A program made the translations under genes and the position numbers. This document shows, piece by piece, positions 19,352-28,568 of a stretch of 64,000 nt of DNA (position 1 is the stretch's first letter; each line of letters starts with the position of its first letter). The notes under the pieces are model-generated. The model worked only from the letters and a program-made list of their open reading frames with translations, searched no databases and was not told the DNA's origin. Source of the DNA: Acetobacter papayae JCM 25143 (GTDB taxonomy: Bacteria > Pseudomonadota > Alphaproteobacteria > Acetobacterales > Acetobacteraceae); contig NZ_BAIN01000010.1 in NCBI RefSeq assembly GCF_000613285.1, positions 1 to 64,000 on the forward strand, read 5' to 3'.

Positions 19352-20074
19352 ATGAAAAACCGCCTGCCGGGTGCATTCCTCATCGGCCTGATGGGGCTGT
19401 CAGGCTGTTCGGGTCTGGCCGACTTGAGCGAAATGGGCCACCCCCCGCGCATGACCCGGACATCAGACCCGACGCAGGCGCCGGAATACCGCCCCGTTAC
19501 CATGCCCATGCCGCCGCTCCAGCCGCCACCGACAGAGGTAGGCAGCCTGTGGCGCCCCGGTAGCCGCGCCTTTTTCAAAGATCAGCGCGCGTCTCAGGTG
19601 GGCGATCTGATCAAGATCAGCGTTGTGATTGCGGATAATGCCGCCGTTACCAACAACACATCGGCCTCGGGCAGTGGCTCGGAAAACTTCGGTATTCCCA
19701 GCCTGTTCGGCTTCCAAGGCAAGGCGCTGTCCAGCTCTTCCGCTCTGGATACCAGCAGTTCCAGTGCCAATACCGCCACCGGTACCATCAGCCGCAATGA
19801 AACGGTTACCCTGGCACTGGCAGGCACCATTACGCAGGTATTGCCCAACGGCAATTTTGTCGTAGTTGCCCGGCAGGAAGTCCGCGTAAACGGGGAACTG
19901 CGTCAGTTGATGGTCAGTGGTGTTGTGAGGCCGCAGGACATTACCGAAGACAATACCGTTACCCATGACCGGATTGCCGAAGCGCGTATCTCCTACGGTG
20001 GGCGTGGTCAGTTGAGCAAACTGCAGACCCCGCGTTACGGCCAGCAGGTGCTGGACAGCATACTGCCCTTCTGA
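19352..20074 (+). CDS. flgH: Flagellar L-ring lipoprotein FlgH
   Basis: Outer-membrane L-ring lipoprotein forming the bushing around the rod. A short signal ends in lipobox LSGC, the Cys being residue 20 from ATG 19352. Later come GSLWRPGSRAFFKDQRASQV, VGDLIKISVVIADNA, GNFVVVARQEVRVNGELRQL and GVVRPQDI, all typical. Several in-frame starts exist (19289, 19307, 19331); 19352 gives a normal lipoprotein signal and has CTGGAG ten bases upstream. It ends the flgG-flgA-flgH operon, followed by a hairpin. Confidence 0.93.
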   Translation: MKNRLPGAFLIGLMGLSGCSGLADLSEMGHPPRMTRTSDPTQAPEYRPVTMPMPPLQPPPTEVGSLWRPGSRAFFKDQRASQVGDLIKISVVIADNAAVTNNTSASGSGSENFGIPSLFGFQGKALSSSSALDTSSSSANTATGTISRNETVTLALAGTITQVLPNGNFVVVARQEVRVNGELRQLMVSGVVRPQDITEDNTVTHDRIAEARISYGGRGQLSKLQTPRYGQQVLDSILPF

Positions 20075-20087
20075 GCCAGTTCTTCTG

Positions 20088-20122
20088 CCCTCATTCCCTC
20101 CATATAGCGAGGGCAATGAGGG
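20088..20122. terminator. Hairpin between convergent flgH and glycosyltransferase gene
   Basis: CCCTCATT-CCCTC pairs with GAGGG-c-AATGAGGG around an eight-base loop, a 13-bp stem with one bulge. No T tract on either side. Its position between two convergent gene ends fits a shared transcription end. Confidence 0.55.
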
Positions 20123-20148
20123 AGAGTATCTACCGCCTTACAGCCTGA

Positions 20149-21728
20149 TCAGGGGTGAAACTGCGTTGCCTGCCTGAGAGCGGCTGCCACTTCACCAATC
20201 ATCGGTGCGAAAGAGCGCTCCTTCGCACGGAAAAGACGCATGCTCGGATACCATGCCGTTGTCTCTCCGCTATCGAGCCAGCGCCAGCAGGCATCCTGTC
20301 GGCTCATGACCCAGACAGGGCAAGCCAGCCCCGCGGCAAGGTGAGCGGGCGAGGAATCAACGGTAATCAGCAGGTCGAGATTTTTCACAAGGGCTGCTGT
20401 ATCGTCCATCGAGCAAACCTGATCCATGGGGTCAATCAGTGCGTAACCGCACTGGGCAATTTCCTCGCGCTTTTTCCCATATTGCAGGCTGATAAATGTT
20501 GCATCGGGCCGGGCTTCGATAATGGGAGCCATGGCCCGCAGCGTGGTGGAGCGACGGTCATCCATGGCGGTGCCCCGGGCACTCTGACGGCACTCCCCAG
20601 CCCAGACCAGCCCGATACGCGGCCGCCCTGCTGGCAGGCGCACATCCCATGCTGCAACAGCCGCTGCATCCGCCACCAGATACGGCATAACAGGCGACAG
20701 CACACTGGCCTCGCACCGATCAGCCGCAGCACATAAGGCAGATTCATGATCAAATCGGCATAATCAAACCCGCCGCCAAACTGCGCGCGCAGGGCCATGC
20801 TGGCGATATCCACGACCGTAACGGTCTGGAAAGAGCGCGCAATCAAGCGTTGCAGGGTCGCGGGCACGGCAAGCGTAACGCGGGCACCTTTTTCCACCAG
20901 CGCGGTTACAAAACGGACAAACTGCAACGTGTCACCCAGACCGTGATCATGGTACAGCAGCACTGAACGACCCTGCACATCGGTTTGCGGTGTCAGGGAG
21001 GGCAGTTTTTTAAACCATGCCTCCGCATGCAGGCCATCGGGTTTCTGGGCATGCAAGGCCCAGCCCCGACCCAGTTGCCCAGCTTTGAGCAGGGCACAGC
21101 CGTAAGACGCCTGCATGCGCTTGTTACCCGGCGCCATACGCAAGGCGGCCTCATAGTAAGGCAAGGATTCCGTGGAGCGGTTCAGATAGGTTAGCGCACA
21201 GCCCATGTTGCTGAGCAGAGCCGCAGATGTGCAGCGATCCGCAATGGCTCCTGCCAGTACCTGCCGAGCTTCTTCCAGCAGCCCGGCCTGAAGCAGAGCC
21301 GCTGAGAGATGCTCCATCAGCGAAACACGCTGGGCAGGATAACGAGACAGCAACGCTCCGAAACGCTCGCTCCCTTCAGCCAACTGGCCCGCGCAGATCA
21401 GCGTATAAGCGTAGGTTTGCTGGGCTTGCACGTTATCTGGCACATGGCTCAATGCCTCACGCAGGAGCGTGAGCGCCGTATCATACCGCACGGTATGGTG
21501 GGCAATGAGCATGGCGGCGGTAATGGTCAGGGCAATATTGCCCGGCCGCCGAGCAAGCTGGTCGAGAATAAGCCCGACGGCCTCTGCCTCGCGCCCTTCA
21601 AGAAACAGACTTTTGACACGTGCGGGAATAAGCCCCGCAGCCCTGATCAGATCGGTATCGGTAATGGAGGCCGGGCGCGCCTGCCCCCCCATGGAAGAAA
21701 CAGTATCGTTAAGGGGGGCATTACTCAT
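20149..21728 (-). CDS. TPR-glycosyltransferase protein, copy 1 (one frame break)
   Basis: The repaired protein is about 526 residues. The N-terminal half is a TPR-like helical repeat array (LLSNMGCALTYLNRSTESLP, YYEAALRMAPGNKRM, ASYGCALLKAGQLGRGW). The C-terminal half resembles a GT-B glycosyltransferase of the GT9/GT41 type: LLYHDHGLGDTLQFVRF, GRPRIGLVWAGE, DLLITVDSSPAHLAAGLACP and VWVMSRQDACWRW. The frame breaks near 20712, where GGTGCGAGG should read GGTGCGGAGG to join RLIGAE and ASVLSPVMPYL. It is collinear with the gene at 41606-43164. It follows cheW and flgBC on the same strand, so a flagellar target is plausible; TPR-GT proteins such as Caulobacter FlmG modify flagellin. Acceptor and sugar are unknown. 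Confidence 0.8.
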
Positions 21729-21790
21729 TGTTCACTCTGCCTGAAAACAGGCCCATGCTTCAAAAAGGGCGTGCGCCATCTCTGCCCAAC

Positions 21791-22288
21791 CTAGTAGCTG
21801 AGCATATTGGCCGTCACGTTGGGCAGTTCGATACCCGCACCAAATGCGGGCAGATCCAGCAGGCCGATAATATCATCACCGATAATAGCCAGACCACGCA
21901 GCACCTTGCCGCTTTCGCGTCCACCCGCGGCAGGAACAGGCTGGAGTTCCACACCCTGCATGGAAACGATGTCGCACACCCTGTCCACCAGCAACCCAAC
22001 CCGCACCGAACCCAGATCCACCAGAATAATGGATGTCTGGGCGGCTTTTTCCGCCCGCTCGGTTCTGTCCTTGAAAAAAATGCCCATATCGATAACCGAG
22101 AGCGCCGTGCCGCGCACGTTAATCACCCCGGCGATATAATGTGGAGCCGCAGGCAAAGGCCGGATTTCAGACCAGTTGCCTATTTCCACAACCGACAGCA
22201 GACCGATGCCATAAACCTGCCCACCAACCTGAAAGGTCAGGATTTGTGCGGGAGAATCCGTATTGCTCTTGTTTTCCGTAGAGGGCAT
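21791..22288 (-). CDS. CheW-like coupling protein in the flgBC operon
   Basis: A 165-residue single CheW domain with QILTFQVGGQVYGIGLLSVV, AGVINVRGTALSVIDM, VGLLVDRVCDIVSM and IGLLDLPAFGAG. CheW proteins link receptors to CheA. A second CheW lies in the main che operon at 61169-61654, so this is an additional paralog. It sits between flgC and a TPR-glycosyltransferase gene on the same strand with gaps of 124 and 62 bases. Its separate location suggests a specialised coupling or docking role, but no direct evidence for that is visible. Confidence 0.88.
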   Translation of the reverse strand: MPSTENKSNTDSPAQILTFQVGGQVYGIGLLSVVEIGNWSEIRPLPAAPHYIAGVINVRGTALSVIDMGIFFKDRTERAEKAAQTSIILVDLGSVRVGLLVDRVCDIVSMQGVELQPVPAAGGRESGKVLRGLAIIGDDIIGLLDLPAFGAGIELPNVTANMLSY

Positions 22289-22412
22289 GAAATCTGTCCA
22301 TTCCTAAAAAACGGATAAAGCCACGGGCAGCGTCAGATCATACGCCAGAAAACCGGAAAACCACCCACGGGGCACACACCGCAGGCGACACCGCCCACGG
22401 CAGGCCGCCGTG

Positions 22413-22820
22413 TCATTTCATCAGGTTAATGGTGCGTGTCAACATGGAGCGCGTGATCTGCATGGTGTTGAGGTTGGCTTCGTAGGAATGCTGGGCCTCA
22501 TGGGTATCCATGATCTCAACCATGCTGTTCACGTTGGGCATTTTAACATAGCCCTTGGCATCCGCCGCCGGGTGCGAGGGATCGTAGCGCTGCTCGAACG
22601 GGGTCTGGTCCTGCCCGATTTCCTTTACCTTCACGCTTGAAACCCCGGTCTGCCGGTTCAGTTCCTCTTTGAAGGTAATGGTCTTGCGCCGGTAAGGATC
22701 CGAACCATGGGTTGTTCCGGTCGTTTCCTTGTTGGCCAGATTTTCAGCCGCAACACGCAGTCGAGAGGACTGCGCGTTCATGCCGGCGGCGGAAACACCA
22801 ATAGTATCGGAAAAATCCAC
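22413..22820 (-). CDS. flgC: Flagellar proximal rod protein FlgC
   Basis: A 135-residue rod component. N-terminal DTIGVSAAGMNAQSSRLRVA and AENLANKETTG are the rod signature; C-terminal VEIMDTHEAQHSYEANLNTM and TRSMLTRTINLMK complete the axial coiled coil. It lies ten bases after flgB. The normal length and intact frame leave little doubt. Confidence 0.96.
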   Translation of the reverse strand: MDFSDTIGVSAAGMNAQSSRLRVAAENLANKETTGTTHGSDPYRRKTITFKEELNRQTGVSSVKVKEIGQDQTPFEQRYDPSHPAADAKGYVKMPNVNSMVEIMDTHEAQHSYEANLNTMQITRSMLTRTINLMK

Positions 22821-22830
22821 GCTGCAGCCT

Positions 22831-23244
22831 TTACGCGTTTGTGCCCAGAACGGCCGAATACATGGCGATATAGGCCGTGTAGGCGGTTGTCACGAGGCGC
22901 TGCTGGTCGTTGGTGTCGGCCACCTTTTCCAGCTCGTCCTCCAGCCGCACTTCATTGCCATCGCGCGAGGTGCCAACACCGCTGCGGTTGGTGCGTGCGG
23001 TTTCGTTACGCCCTGCCATATGGCCCGGTTCGGTCTGGGCCAATGTCATGGCCATCTGGTTTTCCAGAACACCTACGAAGGGTGAGACATCCTTGGCCAC
23101 ATAACCCGGCGTATTGGCGTTGGCGACATTGCCAGCCAGCACCGATTCGCGGGCCTGAAGCCAGTTCAGCCTGCGCTCGGCCAGACCAAGCACGTCAGTA
23201 CCATGATGGGCCGACATCGCCTGCGATGACATTGCTTCAAGCAT
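22831..23244 (-). CDS. flgB: Flagellar proximal rod protein FlgB
   Basis: A 137-residue rod component nearest FliE and the MS ring. LAERRLNWLQARESVLAGNV followed by ANANTPGYVAKD is the family signature; the C-terminal LVTTAYTAYIAMYSAVLG helix matches. It starts the flgB-flgC-cheW-glycosyltransferase strand unit. A TTAACCAT element lies 49 bases upstream of the start, suggesting CtrA-type control. Confidence 0.95.
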   Translation of the reverse strand: MLEAMSSQAMSAHHGTDVLGLAERRLNWLQARESVLAGNVANANTPGYVAKDVSPFVGVLENQMAMTLAQTEPGHMAGRNETARTNRSGVGTSRDGNEVRLEDELEKVADTNDQQRLVTTAYTAYIAMYSAVLGTNA

Positions 23245-23292
23245 GCGAGGGGCATTTCCTTGCTGTTTGACACCGTATCAGGACATATGGCC

Positions 23293-23300
23293 TTAACCAT
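23293..23300 (+). promoter_or_regulatory. Candidate CtrA half-site (TTAACCAT)
   Basis: TTAACCAT is the non-canonical 8-mer bound by CtrA in alphaproteobacteria. It lies 49 bases upstream of flgB (minus strand) and 130 bases upstream of the peptidase-like gene (plus strand). A single half-site is weak evidence; gene context supports it. Confidence 0.4.
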
Positions 23301-23429
23301 ATCGTGATACCGCTAGTGTCTGAATACCGCGCCCCGTGCTCCAAGGCCACTTTTTTCTCCCTTTTGGGGGAAATTCATCTGCCCTGTGGTACGAGGACAC
23401 AAAGCCGCAAAAGGTAGTCATTCACGATC

Positions 23430-24239
23430 ATGGTTCGCCTCCGCACGCCCAAACCCGATATCAACGATATTCTGCTGTCCATCTCAGTTACGGCCATCAT
23501 TGTGCTGTGGAGCCTGCTTGTCAGGAACGATCAGGCATCGCTCGGCGGGCTGCTTGTGGCGATCTGGTTCCCGCTTTCGATCATAACCTTCCGCTTTCTG
23601 CTTCGCCGCCTGCCCCTTCTTGGCGGCATACGCGCCTACCCGACAGAGAAAACGCTGGCATGGAAGCGGCTTGTCACGGCGGGCAGCCTGCTTGTGGCCT
23701 CGTTCTCCATCATTTTTCTCGCGCGCCTGTCACCTCCCGCTGCTTTGGGCAATATCATCGCCCTCAACTTCGCCTGCCTTGCGGCCCTGCTCGACCGCAC
23801 CGAGCGCTGGCTCCCGCCTGCCCTGCTCGTGCCCATGCTGCTGGCCGGACTGCTGGCAGGCATCCTGCGCGACACGCCAGCGCAAGCCATTCTGGGGGCG
23901 GCCATCGCATGGGGGAGCGTCACCCTTGTTCTCGTTTTTCTTTCTGCGCTGTTCAGGCGCAATGCCCTGTCTGGAGGAGAAGCCATCATGGCGGCAGCCT
24001 GCGGCGCATGGGTAGAACTACGCGGCGTGGAGGTTTTTCTGCTCGCAAGTCTGACACTGCATTGTGCAACATATCTGCTAACGCGCCGCTTCAGCACTTC
24101 AGCGGCCTGGCCACCTTACCTTGACCGACAGATTTCCCTGCGTGGCACCCCCATGGGGCCATCACTCGCGCTGGGGCTAGCGATAACGCTGCTGGCCGAG
24201 GCTATCCTGCCCGGCACCCTGAGAGTGTTCCCTCAGTAA
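23430..24239 (+). CDS. Degenerate A24 prepilin-peptidase-like membrane protein
   Basis: A 269-residue polytopic membrane protein with about seven hydrophobic segments. The segment LLDRTERWLPPALLVPMLLA resembles the first active-site region of A24 (TadV/PilD-type) aspartic peptidases, and TPMGPSLALGLA resembles their C-terminal PFGP motif. The second active site, normally GxGD, reads SGGEAIMAAACGAW, so Glu-Ala replaces the catalytic Asp. Either the enzyme is inactive or the motif has diverged. No pilin-like genes are nearby. It stands alone on the plus strand, divergent from flgB. The family call is an inference from motif order. Confidence 0.6.
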   Translation: MVRLRTPKPDINDILLSISVTAIIVLWSLLVRNDQASLGGLLVAIWFPLSIITFRFLLRRLPLLGGIRAYPTEKTLAWKRLVTAGSLLVASFSIIFLARLSPPAALGNIIALNFACLAALLDRTERWLPPALLVPMLLAGLLAGILRDTPAQAILGAAIAWGSVTLVLVFLSALFRRNALSGGEAIMAAACGAWVELRGVEVFLLASLTLHCATYLLTRRFSTSAAWPPYLDRQISLRGTPMGPSLALGLAITLLAEAILPGTLRVFPQ

Positions 24240-24285
24240 ACCACAAGCAGGGCTGTTTACTGCCCTGCTTCCGTTCCCGCCGTTG

Positions 24286-26859
24286 TCAGGCTGCATCGAC
24301 CGGCTTGGTCAGCAACTGGAACAGGCGCGCATTGTCGCCATCCATCCTGTCACCCACAAGGGCAGCAACCCAGTCGAGCATCGCCCGATCGCCCGCCTGC
24401 GAAGCATCGGACGCTAGGCGCAGCGCTAGCGACTGCATATCGGCATCCAGCGGGCCTTTTTGGGGGATTTCCGTCCCTGCAAGCTGGCGCACATCCTGCA
24501 CCGCTGCCGGCCATTCGCCCCGTCCTTCATGAATACGCGCGCTAATATCGAGCGAAACCGGCGATGTATCGCCATCCAGCAGGGCCAGCGCCTTGTTCTG
24601 GTCGCCCGTTGCCAGCGCAATCCGCGCCATGATCCGCTGCCGCGCCGCCCGTGAGGCATCAGGCAGACCAGCACTGTCGGTTACGGTCAGGGCCTTGAGT
24701 GCATCCTGCGGGCGCTTGCGTTCCAGATTGGCATCGGCCAGCCCTTCGCCTGCCAGTGCCTTCAGATCCGGTGTGGCCAGCATGGGCACGGCAGAAGAGA
24801 AAATATCCGCCGCTTCATCCGGCAGGCCGAGCTTGAGCAGCATTTTGCCATAAGCCACCATCACCTCACCCTTACGCGGGCCATCCGGCAGGATCGGCAG
24901 ATGCGCCTTGATAAGAGCCGCATCATGCAGCAGCGTCGCCTTGTCTGTTGCCCCGCCACTTTCCTGCGCGATCCCTGCCAGAGCCTGCATCAGAATCGAC
25001 GGGATCAGCTTATCCCCCGCATCTCCGGTACCAGCCTGTACGGTGTCGATGGAGTCCAGCGCGTCTGTCCAGTCATGAGCACGCATATAGCATCAGCCTG
25101 CTGCAAGCGCGCCTGCACCTCGCGCCCGGCAAGGCGGGCATCGGGCATAAGGGTATTATACTGCTCAGCCGCGGCATCGGGTGCCGTCTTGCCTGAAGCG
25201 AGGTTCATGGAAATGCGCTGCTCCAGCGCCTTTTCCGCAACAATCGGATCCCTATCATCCGCCAGCTTGGCGAAAAGCCCATAGGCCTGCTCACGCTGCC
25301 CCGAGCGCAGCTTACGGAAAGCATCCACCAGTTGGTAAGACGAACCTGCGGGCAGTTTTTCCAGCGCCTCTACATCGGCCTGCGTACCGTAACGGGCAAT
25401 TTCTTCCGCCACGCCCGGCAGCAGCATGTCACGCAGTGGGGCGGGATAATTCTTCAGCCGCTCCACATCCATGGCGAGCAGGTGCGCCGCTTCGGCCTCA
25501 TGCCCCCCTACAGCCGCCAGATAAAGCCCGCGCCAGAGCTGGACCGCGCGTTTCTGGCCATCCGGCCACGGCCCCTCCAGCAGGGACGCGCCTTCCTTGT
25601 TACCCGCCAGCAGTTCGGATGCCGCCAGCAGAAAACGCACACCGGGGCGTTCCGCCTCTTCGGGATCATCTTCCAGCGCTACGGTCAGGATACCACGGGC
25701 CTCGGTGGCACTCCCTGCGCTGAACGCGGCCTTGGCTTCTTCAAGACGTTTTTCAAAACGCTGGGCCGGGTCAGAATCGGCCGCAGCCAGAAAGGCGTCA
25801 TGCAAACGCTCCCGCAGCTTTTCAGGCGGCAGGCTCTGCAAACCGAGCCATTTCAGATCCACATCGCTGGCATAAACCGCAACGCCTGATCAGGGAAGGC
25901 CTTGCCCTCTATGCTCAGCAGAGGACCATCCGGCGTTGCACGCATGCTGATTTCGGGCGACTGAGCCGCAACCACGACACCTTCCGTGGTGGGCCAGACT
26001 CATAGCCCTTACCCACCCTGAGAGAGAGGATACCGCCATCATCCATGGTGGATGTGCCCACAAACAGGCGCGAACCCGAAGCCGGGTCGGTAATGGACAG
26101 CACGCGGCCCGGCTTGCGCATGGGGTAGAGGATACCCCCATCACCGGGACGCGGGTTAATGACGCGCCGGTCGTCATAATCCGTAACCGGGGGCGGCTGA
26201 TCGCCCAGCACCCAGCCTTCAGCCTGCTGGGACAGATAGAGTTTGCGCGTGTCGGGCAATTGCACCTGAATGAGCGTGGCATCGGCCAGCGTACTAACTG
26301 TCAGGGATGAGAAAATACCATCGCCCCGCAAGGCGCTGGTATCCATTGGCCGCGCATTATCAACCACAATCAGGAAACGGTTGGCGCTCTGGAATGCAGC
26401 AATACCCATATCCGATGGCACCGGAATAAGCACCCGGTTAGTGGACATGGCCGTCTGCCCGGTAGCGCTGCCATTCTGGCCATTAGCAGGTGCAGGGGGC
26501 TTGCCCGCTACAGCTCTCGCAGATTTATTGCCATTCTGGGGAACCTGTTGCGGTGGCGTGGGTTTATCCAGCACCACCGCGCGCCAGGATTCCGGCAACC
26601 CCTTGAGCAGCATGTCTCCAGAAAACGCATCGTTCGACTGGGAGTCACCACCCGCCGCCTGCCCGGCGGCAGGCTGTGCCGGGGGAGTAGGTGGGGGTGT
26701 CGGGGCTGGAGGTGCCTTGGGGAGCACATGCCGTGCCCCATGGCGCACAACATGCTGGGGCGCAGCACTACCCGGCGGGGTTATGGATGAACAGGAAAGA
26801 AGCGCTGTAATAAAAACTGCGACTGAACGCCTTGCGCCTGGGGATATGCTGAAATGCAC
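24286..26859 (-). CDS. Large exported helical-repeat protein in flagellar locus (three frame breaks)
   Basis: The repaired protein is about 858 residues. It has a signal peptide (residues 1 to about 32, VAVFITALLSCSS), then a Pro/Ala-rich linker (PPAPTPPPTPPAQP). A beta-rich module includes MGIAAFQSANRFLIVVDNAR and VQLPDTRKLYLSQQAEGWVL. A long TPR-like alpha-helical region follows to the end (GKMLLKLGLPDEAADIFSSA, RQRIMARIALATGDQNKALA). Breaks lie at 25991-25993 (CCCC to CCC), 25877-25878 (GGG to GG) and 25090 (CC to C) on the coding strand; each repair restores smooth helical sequence, for example ALRVYASDVDLKWLGLQ. I do not recognise a named family. Periplasmic location and surroundings suggest a motility-related scaffold. 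It is not overlapped by any other credible gene. Confidence 0.72.
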
Positions 26860-27035
26860 GTGTCTCTAATCCTGAAAGGGCGGTACCCCCACTGCCTGTT
26901 CAGCACGACCCCGCCCACTATATCCTAGCTCGGAACCATACGCCAAACGAGACAGGACAACCACCCCGCCACCCGGAATCAAGTAGCCGCCCTCGCCATA
27001 ACCCCATGACACATGATGCACCATGGAGTGTAAAT

Positions 27036-27284
27036 TCAGGCGAACAGGTCAACCGCGCTGGACATGGCGCTGTCTTTTTTCTGCGTGTCGGAAGAAGGAA
27101 TGATCTGCCCGGTCGAATCGAACTGGATGGAGGAAGTAGAACCATCCGCTCCGTGAGAGGCAATCTTTACGCCGATGCCACCAGTATGGCCGGGACGCGC
27201 GCTCTGATACGCGGCGCGGGATGCAGCCGTTGTCATTTCACGCAGGCTTGAAGCCAAAGCCGAGGCAGCAGTCGTGTCGCTCAT
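27036..27284 (-). CDS. Small Ser/Ala-rich protein of unknown function
   Basis: An 82-residue protein with an alpha-helical Ala/Ser-rich N-terminus (TAASALASSLREMTTAASRA), a Gly-rich centre and the C-terminus SSAVDLFA. No signal peptide or transmembrane segment. It is preceded by CTGAGGGAATGATAAC upstream of the ATG, a reasonable ribosome site. Family not recognised. The position inside the flagellar locus and the VDLF ending, shared with two che-operon proteins, are the only clues. Confidence 0.5.
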   Translation of the reverse strand: MSDTTAASALASSLREMTTAASRAAYQSARPGHTGGIGVKIASHGADGSTSSIQFDSTGQIIPSSDTQKKDSAMSSAVDLFA

Positions 27285-27682
27285 GTTATCATTCCCTCAG
27301 GGTAAAAACCGGTTGATGCCCGCCAGACTGTCCGCCCTTGCCTTACAGGAACACCGTATAAGACTGGCACATAAACTTCCAGTACCACGAAGATTCCTGC
27401 CAGACCAGCCGATATTCCTTGACCATGGGGGCATTATGGCCAAACAATTCTTAACCATTTTATGGAATGACTACCCCTAAGCCAAGGTGTTTTTTCTGCT
27501 TACCGCTCGGGCGCCGCCCTAGCGGAAGGCGCGAAAAGCCATGGCCTGACGACACGACCACCGCCACCTGCCCTATTCCGCGACAATGCCCTTCCTAAGC
27601 AGCTCCTTGGCTGCAAAAACGGGGCTGACTCTGAGTTTTCCGGCTGGCTGGACAAACGCATGACGAGTGATGGAAAGCGGAA
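27285..27682. other. Intergenic region with a candidate CtrA half-site
   Basis: 398 bases without a convincing gene between a minus-strand small gene and the plus-strand CtrA-like regulator. TTAACCAT occurs at 27451-27458 within an AT-richer stretch (CAATTCTTAACCATTTTATG). Short frames here have atypical content and no good start context. It presumably carries both promoters. Confidence 0.45.
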
Positions 27683-28489
27683 ATGCGGATACTTTGCATA
27701 GGTGACACTTCTGTTAAGGACGGGGACCGCCCCTGCAGCGGTCTGGCAAATGCCGCTATTGAAGGCGCTATTTCCATCACCATGTCCGGGCCGGAAGGGG
27801 TGGCGGAAACCCTGCGCCGCTCACATTACGACATTGCGGTTCTGCAACAGGCCCAACCTGATACGCGCCTTATCAAGCATGTTCGCAACAGCCGGGTGCC
27901 CACACCCGTTATTGTCATTGCTCAGGAAACACCGTCCCGCAAAGTTGCGGATGTGCTGTCTGTCGGTGCGGATGACTGCGTACCCGCCAGCATAGACCCC
28001 GTGGAACTTCTGGCCCGCCTGCGCGCCATTGTCCGGCGCATTGGTGGCCATGACAGCATGACCCTGCATATTGGTCGCCTGACTGTCTGCGTGGACCGTC
28101 GTGAGACACATATCGACGACAAGCTGGTGCCGCTCACCCGGCGTGAATACGATGTAGTGGAGCTTCTGGCCCTCAGAAAAGGACAGGTTCTGAGCAAGGA
28201 AACCGTGCTGGATAGCCTGTACGCAGGCGAAAGCGAGCCTCATGGCAAGGTCATTGACGTGATGATCTGCAAAATCCGCAAGAAAATGCGCAAATTCGGC
28301 GTGGATGATCCGTTCACCACCATGTGGGGTATTGGCTACCGCCTGAACGAGAAAGCCTTCGCTCCGCTGGGTACCCGCGCCACCGCCAAAAACAGCAACA
28401 CCGTGCAGAGCGCCAAGGAAACCTGCCTGCCGGTACGCTCGGGTATCAATATCCTCAGCAATGCCAACCCGATGGATATCATCCGTTAA
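27683..28489 (+). CDS. CtrA/FtcR-like response regulator with degenerate receiver
   Basis: A 268-residue DNA-binding regulator. The C-terminal winged helix is close to CtrA: LTRREYDVVELLALRKGQVL, then KVIDVMICKIRKKM and WGIGYRL. The receiver keeps the fold (VSVGADDCVP, ELLARLRAIVRR) but has lost its chemistry. The phospho-acceptor position reads YDIAVLQQAQPD where CtrA has YDLILLDLNLPD. The acidic pair reads IGDT, and the conserved Lys of TKPF is replaced (VPASI). It is therefore likely phosphorylation-independent. A 45-residue tail follows the DNA-binding domain. In rhizobia FtcR, also CtrA-like, controls flagellar genes, so a class-level flagellar activator is the best guess. A bidirectional terminator follows. 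Confidence 0.85.
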   Translation: MRILCIGDTSVKDGDRPCSGLANAAIEGAISITMSGPEGVAETLRRSHYDIAVLQQAQPDTRLIKHVRNSRVPTPVIVIAQETPSRKVADVLSVGADDCVPASIDPVELLARLRAIVRRIGGHDSMTLHIGRLTVCVDRRETHIDDKLVPLTRREYDVVELLALRKGQVLSKETVLDSLYAGESEPHGKVIDVMICKIRKKMRKFGVDDPFTTMWGIGYRLNEKAFAPLGTRATAKNSNTVQSAKETCLPVRSGINILSNANPMDIIR

Positions 28490-28515
28490 GTCGCCAGCAA
28501 GCGTCACGGACAATA

Positions 28516-28545
28516 AAAAACGGCGGGACAAAGTCCCGCCGTTTT
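28516..28545. terminator. Bidirectional terminator between regulator and flgD
   Basis: A near-ideal hairpin: ACGGCGGGAC and GTCCCGCCGT with an AAA loop, flanked by A tracts on the left and T tracts (TTTTTCTTT) on the right. It serves both the plus-strand regulator gene and the convergent flgD operon. Confidence 0.92.
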
Positions 28546-28568
28546 TCTTTCCCCGGTAGCGTCTGATG

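Noticed and set aside
27274-27480. 68-codon plus-strand frame upstream of the regulator
   Set aside because: It overlaps the start of a minus-strand gene, has no ribosome site and covers the likely promoter region.
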